DNA of 64,000 bases from Manis javanica. Taxonomy: Eukaryota; Chordata; Mammalia; Pholidota; Manidae. Below the pieces are notes generated by a model. That model was not told the DNA's origin, did no database searches, and was given only the letters and a program-made list of their open reading frames with translations. How positions within the stretch are numbered: position 1 is the first letter of the stretch; the number at the start of each line of letters is the position of its first letter. The stretch covers positions 69,119,501 to 69,183,500 of the forward strand of contig NC_133163.1 in NCBI RefSeq assembly GCF_040802235.1, in the 5' to 3' direction. This document shows, in pieces, positions 1 to 14,200 of the stretch. Both the position numbers and the translations under genes were made by a program.

Positions 1-2755
1 ACTTAGTGTCTTTTGAAAGGGATGTCCATACTGCCTCTAAAATCTGTGTAGAGGGACCTCACCTACACACCAACCTCCCTTTTGCTATCTGCTCCCAAAC
101 TCCTCCATTCCATTTCCCCTCACCAGGTCAGCCCATTTCTTTATCATCACTGTCACCCAGAGCAGGATATTTGAATCTCTGTACCTCACCTGGACTGTAG
201 GAGGCATCATGGAGAAAAATGGATCAAACACAAAACTTAGATTTCCTGCAGCTTCCTTCAAGATTGTCCCAGCAGAAAATCTAGATGTCAGAGAGGAGAT
301 GGTTATCATTACTCAAGGACCAGAGCATATCTTTAAGAAACTCGAAGAAAAGGTATTTAGCAAGAAAAAAATGAACATCAAAGCCCAAATCACAATGACC
401 CTATAAACCAGCAAGGATAGCAAAACCATCATTGAGGTGCAAGCCTTACACAATGCAGAAGTTAGCCTCCAGGATCAGTCCCAGATGAGGAAGAGGAAAT
501 GGTGGTCCTGATCATCGAGCATTTCTTTACCAGTCAAAGCACAAAGCACAAGAGCAGAAAACCTGTATCTCTGCTAAAGCAGGAGAAGCAGGAATATTCT
601 CAGGAAGTCAACTCATGTCGCAGCAACTGAGGCTCCCAGAAGCACTAGCAGAAAAATAGATGAGTAAGGTCTAAAGCAAACAGAATAAGATCAAACACAG
701 CCAAATAAAAGGGGGAGCAATCAAAAGAACTTCCTAAGTGATAAGAATTTGGCCAGGGGCATGCTGGAACTTTAAAGAGACACTGAGAATATAGGACACT
801 GAGAAGAGAGGGGGCGGTGGGGGTCAGACCAGTTTGACCGGATAACACAGCATCAGGCAGAGACCTCCCCAGCCACACGCCTCCCACTAGAGATTCTGGG
901 GGCTTCCAGCCATGTGCACTACCACCCCCTTGGTATACTACATAACTCCTTTGACACCATCCTATTTAGTTGGGCCAATATAGTTAGCTATATTTAAAAC
1001 AAAAAAAAATTCACACACTTTTTTTTTTTTCAGAAACCAGTGTCTACATTAGTGTTAGGTACTAAGGAGAAATATGTTCATATGTTCATACGTATTCCTA
1101 AAGAATACACAGAGTACTTAACGCACTAATGTGTTTTTTAAATAATGCGTCCTATAATTTGAGTAACTTCAATTTTTAATCATTTTTTCTTTTGACACTT
1201 TAAATGCTAAACAGTTAAAAGATCAAGTTATTTGGGGCAGTCTCATGGTATACAAGGAAACGTCAAAGAATCTAACTATCACATAATTTGCCTAAGTTAA
1301 AATCTTAATCATTTGTACTTTTTTCTCTGAACACTTGGAATTATAATTACTTTAAATGATAAAGTCATTTTGTGGCAGGTATTTAGTTTAAAAAGTAACT
1401 TCAAAGGCATCCACAAAAAAATTCATGGTAGGGGGTAGGAAGATCTGGCATGCGGCTTTATTCAAGAGGGTGCTCACAACGGTTCTGGATAACATGTATG
1501 TCAACAAACTGCTTACTATTTTTTAGAAAGGTAAACTATTTCTCTCCGTCGCTAATTCACATGCCCATTATTCTTTGCTTCACCAATTTTAAACTAGTTT
1601 CTGCATACTGCATGTAATAATCTGCTTCTCTCTTCTCTACATCTTCTCCCCACTTCTCTGGCCCCATTTTTTTCTGTTTCCATTTTCTGGAGCATTTATC
1701 TACATATGCTGCAGGAAAAGCAGTATCTCATCATACAAATGGAAACAGTAATTGGTTTCAACCTATACTTGGTTAATCAAAAGGACAAGAGTCCATGCCA
1801 CTTGCCCTAGAATTTTGAAAGAAAACAGAGAATTAATGAAAAGGAAAGAAAGAAGGTATATTCCTAGTATATATTTTGTGTACACATATTTTAATGTATC
1901 AACTATCAATATCCACTAAAATGATTTCAAAAAATGGAGGAAATAGTAAATTATCAGACCGTATTGTACCAGAGTGCTAATAAAAGCAAAAGGAAGGGAG
2001 GGAGGAAAGGAGAGAGGGAGGAAGAGAAAAGCTACATCAGTCAGATTTTTCACCTCAGTACTTTGCTCTTGTACTTGTTAGAGAGATTTTGGAGAGCTTA
2101 TGGTTGGAGTGTTTTTAAATAAAAACAAGTTGATTTGGGAAAATAAGACATCAATTCCCAGCCTCAAGAAGGTGATGCTCCAAGCAGGCAGTAACAGTTC
2201 TGAATTGTCTTCAGCTAGTCAAGAACCTACATGGCTTTCCTTTGGGAAAATCTTGAAAATGTTTATTACTTTAAAAAGACAAAAAAAATAAAAGGAGAAA
2301 TAGTGAGATGCAGATTTTCACAGGGTACGTACCATCAAGATTTTTGTTTTAAAAGATGGCATTGCACTGATTTATGTGAACATACCATTGCACCAACAGG
2401 CTTTGGTATGTTTCCTCTATTGCAAACAAAAATGTTATCAATTGAAGTTACACCTTCTCATTTTAGAGAACTGTGAGCAAGAGGCCAAAGAGGTTTTGAA
2501 TACCTACAAAATAAGTGAATGGTTTAATTTTGAATACATTTCAGGTGGGCACTTGCCATAGTTAATTGAATTAATTTATTTTTCCAGATTCTAGTATTTA
2601 TCTCATTCACCAAGGTGATGTGTTTCCAAACTTCAACTTGCTGAAGTGAGTGTGATAGCAGATTCATACATAAATAGTTTCAGGCATTCCTGAGTCTGAT
2701 ACTGATAAGGCTGTGGTCTTTTTGACCCATATAGCACTGTTATATTAATTTTATC
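1..2755. other. Gene-desert DNA, no supported gene
   Basis: AT-rich unique-looking sequence with small homopolymer runs (for example T at about 1020). A frame at 209-406 (plus) has protein-like composition but no homologue I recognise and breaks after 65 codons. Confidence 0.6.
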
Positions 2756-2759
2756 AACA

Positions 2760-3103
2760 TGTCTTGCTTGAGGGGGATTGTCCCTAGGCAAGTTCACTCT
2801 GGATTCAGTGAGACCTAATAACAACCATGACTGTTAGGGGCAAAAGGGTTAATACCAAGCTTTCTTCTCATGGTGGCAGGTCCAGTGCTAGAATCACGTC
2901 TGCCTCTGGCAATTTCACAATCCATCTCTGTCTCTGCTTCTGGGCAGATTACTGGGCGGAGCTCTTTATATAGTAACACCGACAGTAATGGCTCATTGCC
3001 AATGGGTATATAAGCATTAGCCTAGCAGTAGGCCAGTTACATCATCAAGCAGTTTAGGGTTAGGTGAGGATCCTGGCCATAAGAACTTCCATTTTTCCCA
3101 CAT
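2760..3103 (+). mobile_element. Solo-LTR-like element, copy A
   Basis: It shares ordered blocks with copy B at 19222-19630: TGTCTTGC start, AAGTTCACT, ATTCAGTGAGAC, CATGGTGGCAGGTC, GAGCTCTTTATATAG (a TATA box), GATCCTGGCCATA, then a T/C-rich end. This layout is that of a retroviral LTR. AACA occurs on both flanks (2756-2759 and 3104-3107), a possible short target duplication. No internal retroviral sequence is present. The family name is unknown to me. Confidence 0.6.
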
Positions 3104-3364
3104 AACACTTTCTAAGAATAACCAAAAACATTCTTCCCCTAATTAAGATTTTCCCAGACTTTCAAATCAACAGCCTCTACTAGAATTGTTATTAAATAAA
3201 TTCCTTAAGTTATGCCATATGTTTTCTTCCTCTGCATTCCTGATTCTAAAAGCAAATCAAATACTATATTCTCAGATTATGATATAAAGAAAATAAAGCA
3301 AATATCATGTTTCTCAATAGTTTTTTCAGAAGAAAAGAAAACAGACTAAGTTGATTGTGATTTA

Positions 3365-3440
3365 AGAGGTGTGTCTGTGTTAGATAGGATGGTCAGCAAA
3401 GCCTTCCTGAAGAGGTGACTTTTGAACAGAGACACACTAC
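3365..3440 (-). mobile_element. Short L2 fragment
   Basis: 'gataggatggtcagcaaagc' followed by 'gaagaggtgacttttgaac' matches an internal stretch of the L2 3' region in antisense. Confidence 0.5.
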
Positions 3441-3654
3441 TCATCTCAGCACCTACTACCTAGGATTCTTCTAGTTAACAATCAAAAATCACAGTCAACT
3501 CATGTCATTTTCTTCTCAAAAATTTTTTGTAACTCCCTCCTTATATGTAAATTAGGCAGATTAAGGCCACATTCAATAATAAAAATGATCAAGACAAATC
3601 TCTAATCTTAGCAGTGTAACAGTATGCTAAGCAAGACATAAAGACAGAGTTTTT

Positions 3655-3735
3655 ATAGATTTTATATATAATAATATATATGTTATATATATCAACAAAT
3701 ATATTAAAATATATATATATAATAGATACTTTTTG
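3655..3735. repeat. AT-rich simple repeat
   Basis: Degenerate TATATA-type tract, nearly pure A/T. Confidence 0.8.
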
Positions 3736-3984
3736 TATATTATAAAGGCATAAAGATCTGTTTGGACTGAGTAAGGCCCCAAGAGGCTGAGGAAAATCTC
3801 TCTTAGTTGGCATTTAGAGTCTATATTAGGGATACCAGATACTAGACCATATGGAAAGCTACAAAATTCTGGGCATTACAATAATGGCTTCTAATATACT
3901 TCCTTTTATGAGTGAGCTGAGTTTGAAGGTTTCAAGTGCTAAAGCCTCTACCTAGAGGGGTATTTGAACATATAAAATGGGAAA

Positions 3985-4075
3985 GAAAGGGAACTGACAC
4001 TTGATAAGTACTAACTGCAGGTAATCCCAGGTCAACAGTTTACAGATGAGGGAACTTAAGTATTAGAATAAAATG
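3985..4075 (+). mobile_element. MIR-like fragment
   Basis: 'gtttacagatgagggaactt' matches the MIR 'ttttacagatgaggaaact' motif. The flanks are too diverged for firm limits. Confidence 0.35.
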
Positions 4076-4504
4076 CTTATTCCCCATTTCTGAGTTTCCT
4101 TCCTTGCAATGATGTGACACACTGGGCAGAAAAATTTTTCTTAATTTGATTAATGAATTTGGAAATACTGTATAGGCATGTTTAGGAGAATTCCTCTCAT
4201 TGTTTGCCTTTTTGGTATTCTTTGTGCCTTCCCGTCTTATGTTACTTGGGCTGGAGGCCCCTATGGGCCATTTCCTCTGACTACAGATCATACACTTCAT
4301 AAATGGGAAAACTGTGCACAGCCAGAAATGGTCTATCAATGCCTGTGACTGGGGTTTGCTTTATAGCTTCATGTGTCATTCGTGCTAAGCTCTGTCCTCC
4401 CACTGACATCCATTAGAAATAAAATGTTTTAATTTCTTTATGGCATTTTAATTGTTGACTCCTTGTTTTTAGAATCCAGAAAAATAAAAGTCGACTCTTT
4501 ACTG

Positions 4505-4612
4505 ATCTCCCTCAGAGGCACAAATAGAATTTGAACATCTTGCCCAGGATCACATAAGTTAATTGGTGGCAGCTAGGATTCAAGTCCTTATTGCTCTACC
4601 ATAATTCTCAGG
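4505..4612 (+). mobile_element. MIR SINE, 3' half
   Basis: 'catcttgcccaggatcacat', 'ggtggcagctaggattcaag' is the MIR core and 3' part. Confidence 0.7.
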
Positions 4613-4779
4613 GTAGGAACATCATGAATTAGTTACTGGAGATGCTTCATGAAAAAAAATGTTGTGATTAAGTAAATTTTGGAATTACTACAGACCGTAT
4701 CATCCTTTTAGAAATTTCAATTGTGTATTTCTGTACTAAAAGCTCTGAGAAGTCCATGATGTGAACAGAGAAAATTTTT

Positions 4780-5060
4780 TAACTTTATTTATTCATTCAT
4801 TTAACAAATATGTATTAAACAACCCTTAACCAAGTTCAAGGCATACCAAGTACAAAGGCCCAAAGGCAAGAAAAAACTGGCTTGTTTGGAGAACTTACAA
4901 AAGGCTGATATGACTGAAGTGTAGTGCTGACATGAGAACAATAAGAGACAAGGTTGCAGAAGTTGCTAGGGGCCAGATCATGCAGGAATTCATAGGCCAC
5001 CAAAAGAAATTTGGATTTTATGTTCATAGAATTGGCAGCCACTGAAAGGGTTAGACAAAC
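4780..5060 (-). mobile_element. L2 fragment
   Basis: Antisense L2: TTTATTCATTCATTTAACAA tail, 'caaaggcccaaaggcaag', 'ggggccagatcatgcagg', 'ggccaccaaaagaaatttggattttat' and 'ggcagccactgaaaggg' follow the family in order, with an internal gap. Confidence 0.7.
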
Positions 5061-5129
5061 ATTAAGCTTATTTGGTCATAGTCCTCTTTATTCATATAAT
5101 AGTTTAATAAACATATTATGCCTCTTTAT

Positions 5130-5285
5130 ACTTTGCTGAGCCCCTTTCAGTGACGAAAGCTAGTAATGGCCAAGATAAGCTCCTCCAGAGGACTGACGTG
5201 GTCGCTGTGAACCCGGCACCTAACATAGACGTTCGCACTGAGTAGTTACTCAAGAAATGATTTGTGAAATGAATTAAAATCATGA
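5130..5285 (+). mobile_element. L2 3' end fragment, sense orientation
   Basis: The sequence ends with the typical L2 terminus: a 'cacctaacatagacgttcgcac...gtagttactcaag' equivalent of the 'tagtaggtgctcaataaat' motif, then TTTGTGAAATGAATTAAA. It lies tail-to-tail with the opposite L2 just before it. Confidence 0.45.
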
Positions 5286-5289
5286 AGGG

Positions 5290-8200
5290 ATGGAAAGCTA
5301 TGACATTTGACACATTTTTGAAAGAACTCTAAGTGTTTTATCCTTACATCTAGAAGATTTATCATCAAATGTTTGTAGTGGTACTTGAAAACCGATTCGA
5401 TTTGACTTATGTGTGAGGCTCAAGAAGGTGTAACAAGGAGCAGTGAACAGCGGTTACAAAGTAGACGGTAAAAAAGACATGTCATGAGGTAGTACATTTC
5501 TCATCGCTTTTGTTTTCAAACAGAGATTAAAAAACAACTGGAAAATATCACAGGATTTATTCATCAAAGGCTGGATTACATACTTTGAAAGTCTCTTTCA
5601 ACCCAAAAAATTTTGGGTTCCTTTTGGAAAAAAATTGGAGAAAGGAAAGTGATTTGATAAAAAAGTAGGTGTGGCTAGGGAGAACTTCCAGACAACAAAA
5701 CTTTCTTATAATTTGAAAGCCTTTTATCTAACTTAGAGTGAGGAGAATTATTTAAAAGAATGGAATGAAGCAAAGGAATTTCCAATAAAAGATGTCAGTG
5801 AAAAGCTGTACTCCTCACTCTGACACTAATATGAAACAATAGAACAACAACAATTAGAGAAAAAGTTTCATCCATAAACTATAAAACCCCCAGAACTCCC
5901 AAGTCAAAACTGTAAAAGCTATCAGTCAAACTAAAGGAACTCCCAAATGATTCAAAGTTCTTCAGATATTTCTGTAATACACAAGGAAACACAAATAGAA
6001 CATTTTAGGGAGTCATGATTGGGTTTGCAGAAAGGTGGGGACATTTCTATTTTTCACTTTAAACCTTACCCTCCTCTTTGAACTTTTTTAGGTAAAGATG
6101 CATAAATTGTACATTTTAAAATTTTCAGAAAGCTAAAAGTGTTGAAACTAAATTGGTACTGAATATATGGAAAATGTTTTCATGGAGACATACATCTTCA
6201 GAGTTATGAATCTGAGTACATGGACAAATTAAAAGAGTTCCTGAGAGGAAAGCAAAGGGATAGAAACATAAAATGTGTTCTACTTCTAGATCCTACAGTT
6301 CCATTGAAAAAAAAAAGTTCCAGAATAATGGAACTAATAATTTGATTGGAAGAATTAGATTCATACCACTCTATAGAAACACCTGATGGCTTATCAGAAA
6401 TAACATGTACTTAATTAATCAAAGTCCAGTCTTCCCGTCAACAATAAGCATAAGCCCATATACAGGGTTGTAGGTATAGGCTGAGCAATAGCTGAGATTC
6501 GAATAATATCCTCCTCCTAGCCTCTAGAGTTTGGGTATGTAGCCTGAGTAGCACCTTAACAGGCAAATTTCAATGAAAAAAAAAAGAATGATGAGTGAAT
6601 GGGAAGAGATTTTTCCCAAATTCCAGGGTTCAAGTAGATTTCAGTTGAAGAATATGTTTTGTCTTATGCTAAATTTATTACTTTGGAAATATTATCCTGA
6701 ATGCCAAGCCATGTTTTAAAGGGAAATTTTCTTTAAATGCCTCTTACAAGAAGTGACCTGGAGCTTTACACTCGCCTTTCTTTTTTAAGAAATCTACATT
6801 CCACCCAAGGCATCTGTAGGCTACAGAATATTATCAGACAACTAATACATCCCAATCAGACTGAATTTATTTATAGACAACGTTCTTTTTGCAATGTTAG
6901 ATGCCTCATTAACTTGATTCAGCTTGTGCATAGCAAAAATATTCCCTCCCTCTTCAGATTTTTGATAGAGTGAATTCTAATTTCTTGTCTCACTCATTAT
7001 AAACCTTTAGTTTGGAGGACATTTCAGAAATGTGTAGTGCCACTTAAGTGAATCCTGGATTACTTGTCCTGGATTAATTATGTGCTTTATACATTTTCCT
7101 TTGGGAGGAATATGAAGTAGTATGGCGACCATTCTTTCTTTTTATTTTACATGGAAAATAAAATTTATTTTTGCTATGAACCTCCCCATAGGAAAAATGA
7201 AATGTGAATCTGTGTGTCAGGAGATCCCATTATGGTCAAATAAATGTATGGGTGGGGTAGTTGGGATTTTAAGCCTGGAGCCTTACTAATTTAACTAACT
7301 TTTTAGATATGTTCATCTGAGAACAAAACTAAGAAGATACTGTGAAAACCAGCACATACAACTCCCATATTATGTTACACATCTTCAGATTTTGAAATTT
7401 CCTTTTGAATATCACTATGCTCTTTTAATTTGGCTTGCACTTCTATAAGCGTGGGGAAAAAAAAGATTCTTCATCCAAATCTTCCACTGCAACTGTTTCA
7501 AATTCATCATTTTTAAACCAGATTTAACAGGTTAAATTGAACTTAGGAAAAAAGATGATAATTAGAAAGATAACTTCTATTTCTCTTAAATTCAACATTC
7601 CATGCTTTCAATGAATTTTCACACAATTCAATAAGAATATTTAATGTTTAATGTAAAGTGGCCACAATTTATGCTGGGAAATATTTCCACATTTTGTTTT
7701 AAATAAAATGATAATTTTGTGAAGAAGAATGAAACGACTTTTCTTGAATTACAGCCTGCAATGTTTCAAATATCCTCTATATGGTTTTATTAACCTGCTC
7801 TATATACTGGAATATTACAAATATAAAATGTCCAATATATATTATTTTCATTGTCTGCCACATGGTAGAGGACATACTATCTTGTAGCTCTCAAGCGGTT
7901 TCACTGCAGAGTCTTAACACTTGAAAATGTGTAGCAGAAGCAAGTTTCAGGACTTCTGTGTTTAGTCAAGGAAAAATGTGGAAATTCTTTCCATTCTGCA
8001 AAGCAGACTGTTTTTTTATCCTTTATTATGTGTATTCTAAGTGAGCTTCTGTTCAAAAGAAAGGATTAAAAAGCAATCTCTAAATATGAAATCCTCTACG
8101 TGATTGGAAAAGAAAAAAAATTGAATGTTTTTAAAAGCACCTCTACCAAGTGTTTTGTCATCCAAGACTGTGACATTAACTAGAAAATTTTTTCGCCTTT

Positions 8201-11200
8201 GAAGCCACAAATAGTTCTGGATCCATCCTGTTTTATAAAAATTCTGGTTCTCACAAGAGACTGGGAGTTTGTGCAGAACAGTATGACCTACGTTCATCAG
8301 ATGGAGTCCTTTACTCTGTGATGGCAGTCAGAATGGAGAGTGGAGGGGGTTTAAAATTAAGATGAAGTTCCTAAACTTGTGAAATTGGTGTAGTGTGCCA
8401 AATGAACGCTAAATAGTATGGAGCATGGTTTTAAGCTTATAAGACTGGCTGGTGGATAACCTTTTCTAAATATGTCAGTGAAAAGTTATTTGTAAGCCAA
8501 TTTTTGGTCCTAGAGAAATTCTGAGTTTACCTGATGATTAGGCTTTGAGGTTTCAGGGTACATATGGTAAGCCTAAACTAGCGACCGTCCTCTATTCTAA
8601 TCACAGTTAAAGTCAGCTGTGGGAGGCTGCCGCCCTTGAATGGTTTATAATCAGCTTGAGACATGAAACTGACTCATTTCTGGAAGTGTGGGGGCTGTTC
8701 TTTCACTCTGCAGTACATGAATGCCACCATAAAATAAGATTAAATGCTCTGGGGTTTCCCCCGCTGCTTCTCTTCCCTGTTTGTTAACTTTTCATGGTAT
8801 GTGGGCTCATGCTGTATTTATGTTTTCTCAGCTTCACATTGTCTCACTCACAATTTTGGATTGGGCAGCCTGCTTTGCTATACTTCTAAAGTAGGATACA
8901 TATTTTCCTATTATGCTGTATTTTCACCATATTATTTTAAAGAGATGAGTACCTTAAATATAAATAGATATCAAACTTAAACTCATTAAAGATAAAATAT
9001 TGTTCTTCGTGCCCCACTCCATTCAATGTCATCTCTTGAAAGATTACTTGTGAGCTTCTTTCACACTGTCTAAAGGTAGCTGTAAACTTGTCCTCTAAAA
9101 TACTACCATTAGGGAATCACACTGCAATTATAGACTTTTTCCTGAAGCTTCTAAACGTCAAGCTATAGTGCTTATTTCCTTCTTTTAAAAGTATCTTGGT
9201 CTCCTAAATTATGGACACATATCTTCCAGGATCTTACAGACTTTTACCTTACTGAAGTGATTGTTGCCTTGAATTTTTAAAAATCTTGTTAAGTTCTCTC
9301 CCACTTAAGCTGCTCTTACTGTGATCTTCAAATAATCTTCCTGAGCAATTTTACAAGGGTAAAAACTGACATAGCTGTATTAGTCTGGAAATTAGACTAA
9401 AAGGCAATTACCTTATACCCATAAGTTAAAAGTATAAAGCTTATTGGTACCACAGAGCAGAATAAAAATAGATATAAATAAAAAGATACTTTTTAAAACT
9501 TTTCTCTGATGGACACAGGTATACTGTCTCTTTGAACACTTGAGACTATGAAACCCACAGCGTGCTTCGCCTAGCACTGTTGCCAAGGCATGTTGTACCT
9601 GTGCTGGCCCTACACTCAGTGTGGTGCTGTTGGTTCCTCCCAAGGTAGAAAGAGATAACAGGCCCAAAACTCTCTTGTTTTAGGCATAGTATCTGCCTCT
9701 TAACCTGGCCTGGATTAATTGCCCATTAATAAGTGGGTAAGTTGCTTCTACATGCTTCCCAGTTTCTAAGCAGTCACTCAGCTCACACCTCTTCAACCTC
9801 CATCCTTAACATTCTCCCTTATTTTCGATAGTGCATTCATTCTCATTATGTACCACATTCCCAGCTTCCACCTGCAGTCCTTGAACCCACAGTTTTAATC
9901 TCATACCTCTGATCATCCAGCATCTACACTACATTCAAGATGCATGTCCCACTGTGGGGAAACTTATAAATTGCAACTTCATAAAGGTATTAAGGCATGA
10001 CATTAAATGGCATTAAAGAATCAACAAATGGATTCTTACCTCTGGTGTTAACATAGTTTTATGTATCAGGATTCACCACTTTTTCTTGGAGATAATTGAA
10101 ACTCAATACAAAGGAATTTTAAAACCCCCATAATTCTGACTTTGCTAATTTGAAAGACAGTTATACTCTAGAGCTTTCAAATTGATGAAAGAGATCACTA
10201 AAGCTATATGAGATAAAAGAGAGGTAAAAAGCTAGGAGAAGAATCTCAGCAGTAAGAGGGGCCTATCACAGCAAATCTCAGAAAAGTCCACCAAAAAATA
10301 ACTTTCTAAAGGGACGAGACATGCACTAAAACGGAAAACTGTAATCCTGTTTCTGTTGGTGGCGCATGACTGAGGTGAGCTGGACTGGACCCAGTCTGAC
10401 TCCAAGAACAGAGGGAGGAGGCAGGATGTACAAAGAATCACACAGGTACCACACCTGTTCAGAAAATATCTTTCTCTAACATCTGAGTAGAAAGGAGACT
10501 GTTGTAAAACCGTAGCAAACTTACTGTATTCTGACTGTTCTCCAGCACAAGAATCTCTCATAAATTAGCTAGTCAAGGAAGTACATAATCATTCAGTAAT
10601 GAATAATAAAAAATAGCACAGACATTAAAATGGGAATAAAATGAAAAATAGAAGAATAATCAGCAGGGGAAAAATTTATCAGAGAAAATAAGATTGTAGC
10701 AAAATATTTCAGAAAGAATTTTTTTAATGTAATAAAGCAAACTCCCTTGTGAAGGAAGATGCAGAACAGAAATAAAGAACTCAAGGAAGAGATAGCAAAA
10801 TAATAGGAGGAAATAAATTATGAGCTGGCAGGGTTTGAAAAGAATTAGGAAAAAAACTTAAAGACAGAATTCAGATGAGAACAGGGTTTTATGCTTCTGC
10901 CATGATGGAGTAAATAGGACAGGACTTGATACAGACCATAACCAACTAGAAAAATAGAAAAATATACAAAAGAAGGGTTTTTAGACATCATATATGACTC
11001 TGATCACTTAAGAAAAGAGGTGAAATTAGGTGAGGTTTATATACAAGCTCTGCTTGGAAGAGCTTTCGGGATCATATTGTGAGGAAGGAGATACCAAGCA
11101 GAGACTGAGAGACTTCCCAAAAAGGGTAAATACTATCAAGAGAACTCTGTAGCTGTAGATTAGTTATGTTTAAGATGCCTCCTTGCAAGGCTTGCTTCTT

Positions 11201-14200
11201 TGGGATATTAAGATATGTACTGAGCTCCACTAAGGATGCTGGTCCTGAAGTCTGCCAAATTTTATACTGCATTTTAATTGAATTTAATTATATATAAACT
11301 TATGAAAGTAGCCATAGATAACTTAGGAATTAAGTCATCCTCTTTCTGAGGATATGGTTCATGCTGTTGTGAAGAATGTTTTACTTCATAGTTTTGTCAA
11401 TTTGTATTGAGAGGATTTCCTTTTACCCTATGTAACTCATAGAGCCCCTGATGTATCAGGTCAAACACACTAAGTATGCCCCTGAAGGCAAAGAAAATCC
11501 TAGTGGTTTTCACAGCAGCTTTATAAACTACAAAATCTGAAAGATGATATTTTAATTGCATCTTTACATATTTATAACCTCATGGGAGCTTACCTGTGTT
11601 ATGAACCCCCATGCCCAGCATATATCTAGCTCATAGTTAGAACCCAGTGATCAATTCTGAATAAAGATATCAATCCCAATTTATCTTAGTTAAAATAACC
11701 CATACATAGTTTTCATTCTGAAATTTTTCTAATTTTCAAGCTTTTTAATTGGAAGATGTGGAAAGGTAACTAAAACCTTGAGATTCAATATCTGTTTTAT
11801 AGGCATATTTATAATATAACACATTCACTTACTAACAAGCTCTGTGAAGTCCTACTAACTCAGAGGGGATTCTGCATACACATAATGAATATTTCATCAT
11901 GTCTTTGCCTATACATTGAAAGTGTGAACAATTTTTTTAATAGCTTACATTTTCTCTTTTAAAATGCTGCAGGAAATTTTGAATAGGGAAATTATGTATT
12001 TTTATGTCCAAAACAAAAATGTTCACAATTTTTTTCTACAATTTGGAATATGTTGTTCCTATAGGCAAACAAGGTCAAGCTTATAATTTTCATAAATGTA
12101 ATTTTGCAAATTTCATAAAAGCTAAAACTCTTTTTACTCAAGGTAATGAACAGGTGATGGTGACATGCATAATGCAATTTTCACAAATGAAGGTAAATGT
12201 AAGCTCATATTTCTGTATTCAAGAAAAATATGAACTAACTCAATAAAGATGAGCAATATTAACCTTAAGGAGTTAATCATCAGAATGAATGAGGGAAAAT
12301 AGTATAATTTGCAATATCTGAAGGTAGTCATTAAGGTGAACCAAAGCACATAATATAGTTTGCAATATAATGTAAACAAAAGCCAAAGTTCCCATAGCAA
12401 CACAAACTTTTCTCCAATGTTCACATACTGTATTTTGGATTACCAGCTAAGAGTTCTAAATTTATGGTTTCTTATGCATGTGCGTAACAAGGGTATGTCA
12501 CTGTGTTTCTGAGAACAGTAAGATTTTTATATTCAGATTCAGATGTGTTTAAATTTGCAAGCTTATCACTTAATTTTCTATACATTTGACATCCCCTAAA
12601 ATTATGCTGGCATTTTAGGTCAGTGCCATGAAATTACATTTATCCCATTTGTTGGAATGTCTGAAAGTATCTCTATTGTTAAAGCTTCTGTGTTTTAGAA
12701 TACAGATATTATATAGTATGTGAAATTTAACTTTTAAAACTTTGATGATTTAATCTATTGGCACTAAAATGTAAGGTTATGTAAATATTAGGAAATCTAA
12801 CATCCAGCCATAAATTATTTCACACACACAATAAAAGCCATAAAATGATATTTTTTGCTCAACATGGACAATTGTTTTGAGTTATTCTTTCTTCAGGACA
12901 AATTTTTTTCTTCCATGATTATAGCTCAAATAATCCACCCCATTATACCTATATCTTTACTTTGTTTTTCTTCTTTGTAAAATAAAACAGCTGTTTAAAC
13001 ATTTGCTCTTACAAGGTGCTTTACAATCATTTGTATACTATTCCTTATAAAATTTTTGTTAATTTGCCAGATGGATGATAGCTACAATTAAATGTATTTT
13101 ACATATGGAGGTAAACACCCAAGGTCACACAACAATAACAAGTTGACAATAGAGTGGTTTACTTAGCATATCAATTTTAAGTCCTACATTATTTATCTAG
13201 GGAAAAAACCTTGTATTTCATATTCACATATTTTATTTATCTAGATAAAAATTCTTATTTTTATTAAGAATCAATAACCAAATGTTCAACATAATATGGA
13301 GAATTCTAGTGGCTCTCTATTGCAAAGAGAAATTGAACTTTTTGAAGTTTAAAATATGGAAAGATTTTGCTTATTGTAAAAAGGGAAGAGTTTAAAAGAG
13401 GCTTTAGTTTTACTATTCTATCTATCCTCACTTCCAATGCCTTCAAATATTTGTCTTTCAAATTATGATAGGGACAGAAGGATCAATCTTTAAGTGAAGA
13501 TTAGTGAGAAATCCCAAAATTAAACTTGTTTTGGAATTCAAACTCTCAATGGCGCATAACTGAGTATTTGACATATGGGAGATAATATTATTTTCTTATA
13601 ATTCAAATAGAATAAAAATATAAAAATCTCATCAAACTTTCCAGAAAACATGGATTTGCATTCTTCCATTAGTAAAAGTGCATTCATTTGATAAATACAT
13701 ATACAAGAAGTCAGAGAAGCTGAAAATAGGATAAGGATTAAAATTCCTCAATTAAAAATGAAACAAAATAGTGATAAGAAGGAGCATAGATAACACTAAT
13801 ATTTTAGCATTTTCTAGCACCTAGACATTGTGGTACAGATATAAATGTTTTCATTCATGTTGCTATTAAAGTGAAAATGTATGCATCAGGATATAAATTT
13901 TAGAATAAACATGTCTGATTTCAGGGGGCAATATCTCTTCCCTTTTGAAGATGATGATAAATATTCAAGTTTTCCTTCATGAAGATAATATTTTTTGTCT
14001 AAGTCAACATACTTTACCATTTTTAAACTTTTCTCATCATATTTTTGACAGCAGGTTTTCCAATTTTGACAGCTCTTAAAAAGTAATTTTAACAGCCGAG
14101 TGATTTCTCTTCTAAGCAAAGTCAGATTATGTGAAATGTCAATGCAAAAACTGTACACTCTGACACATAATCATTTTTAGTTGAATTTACTTATTAATTT

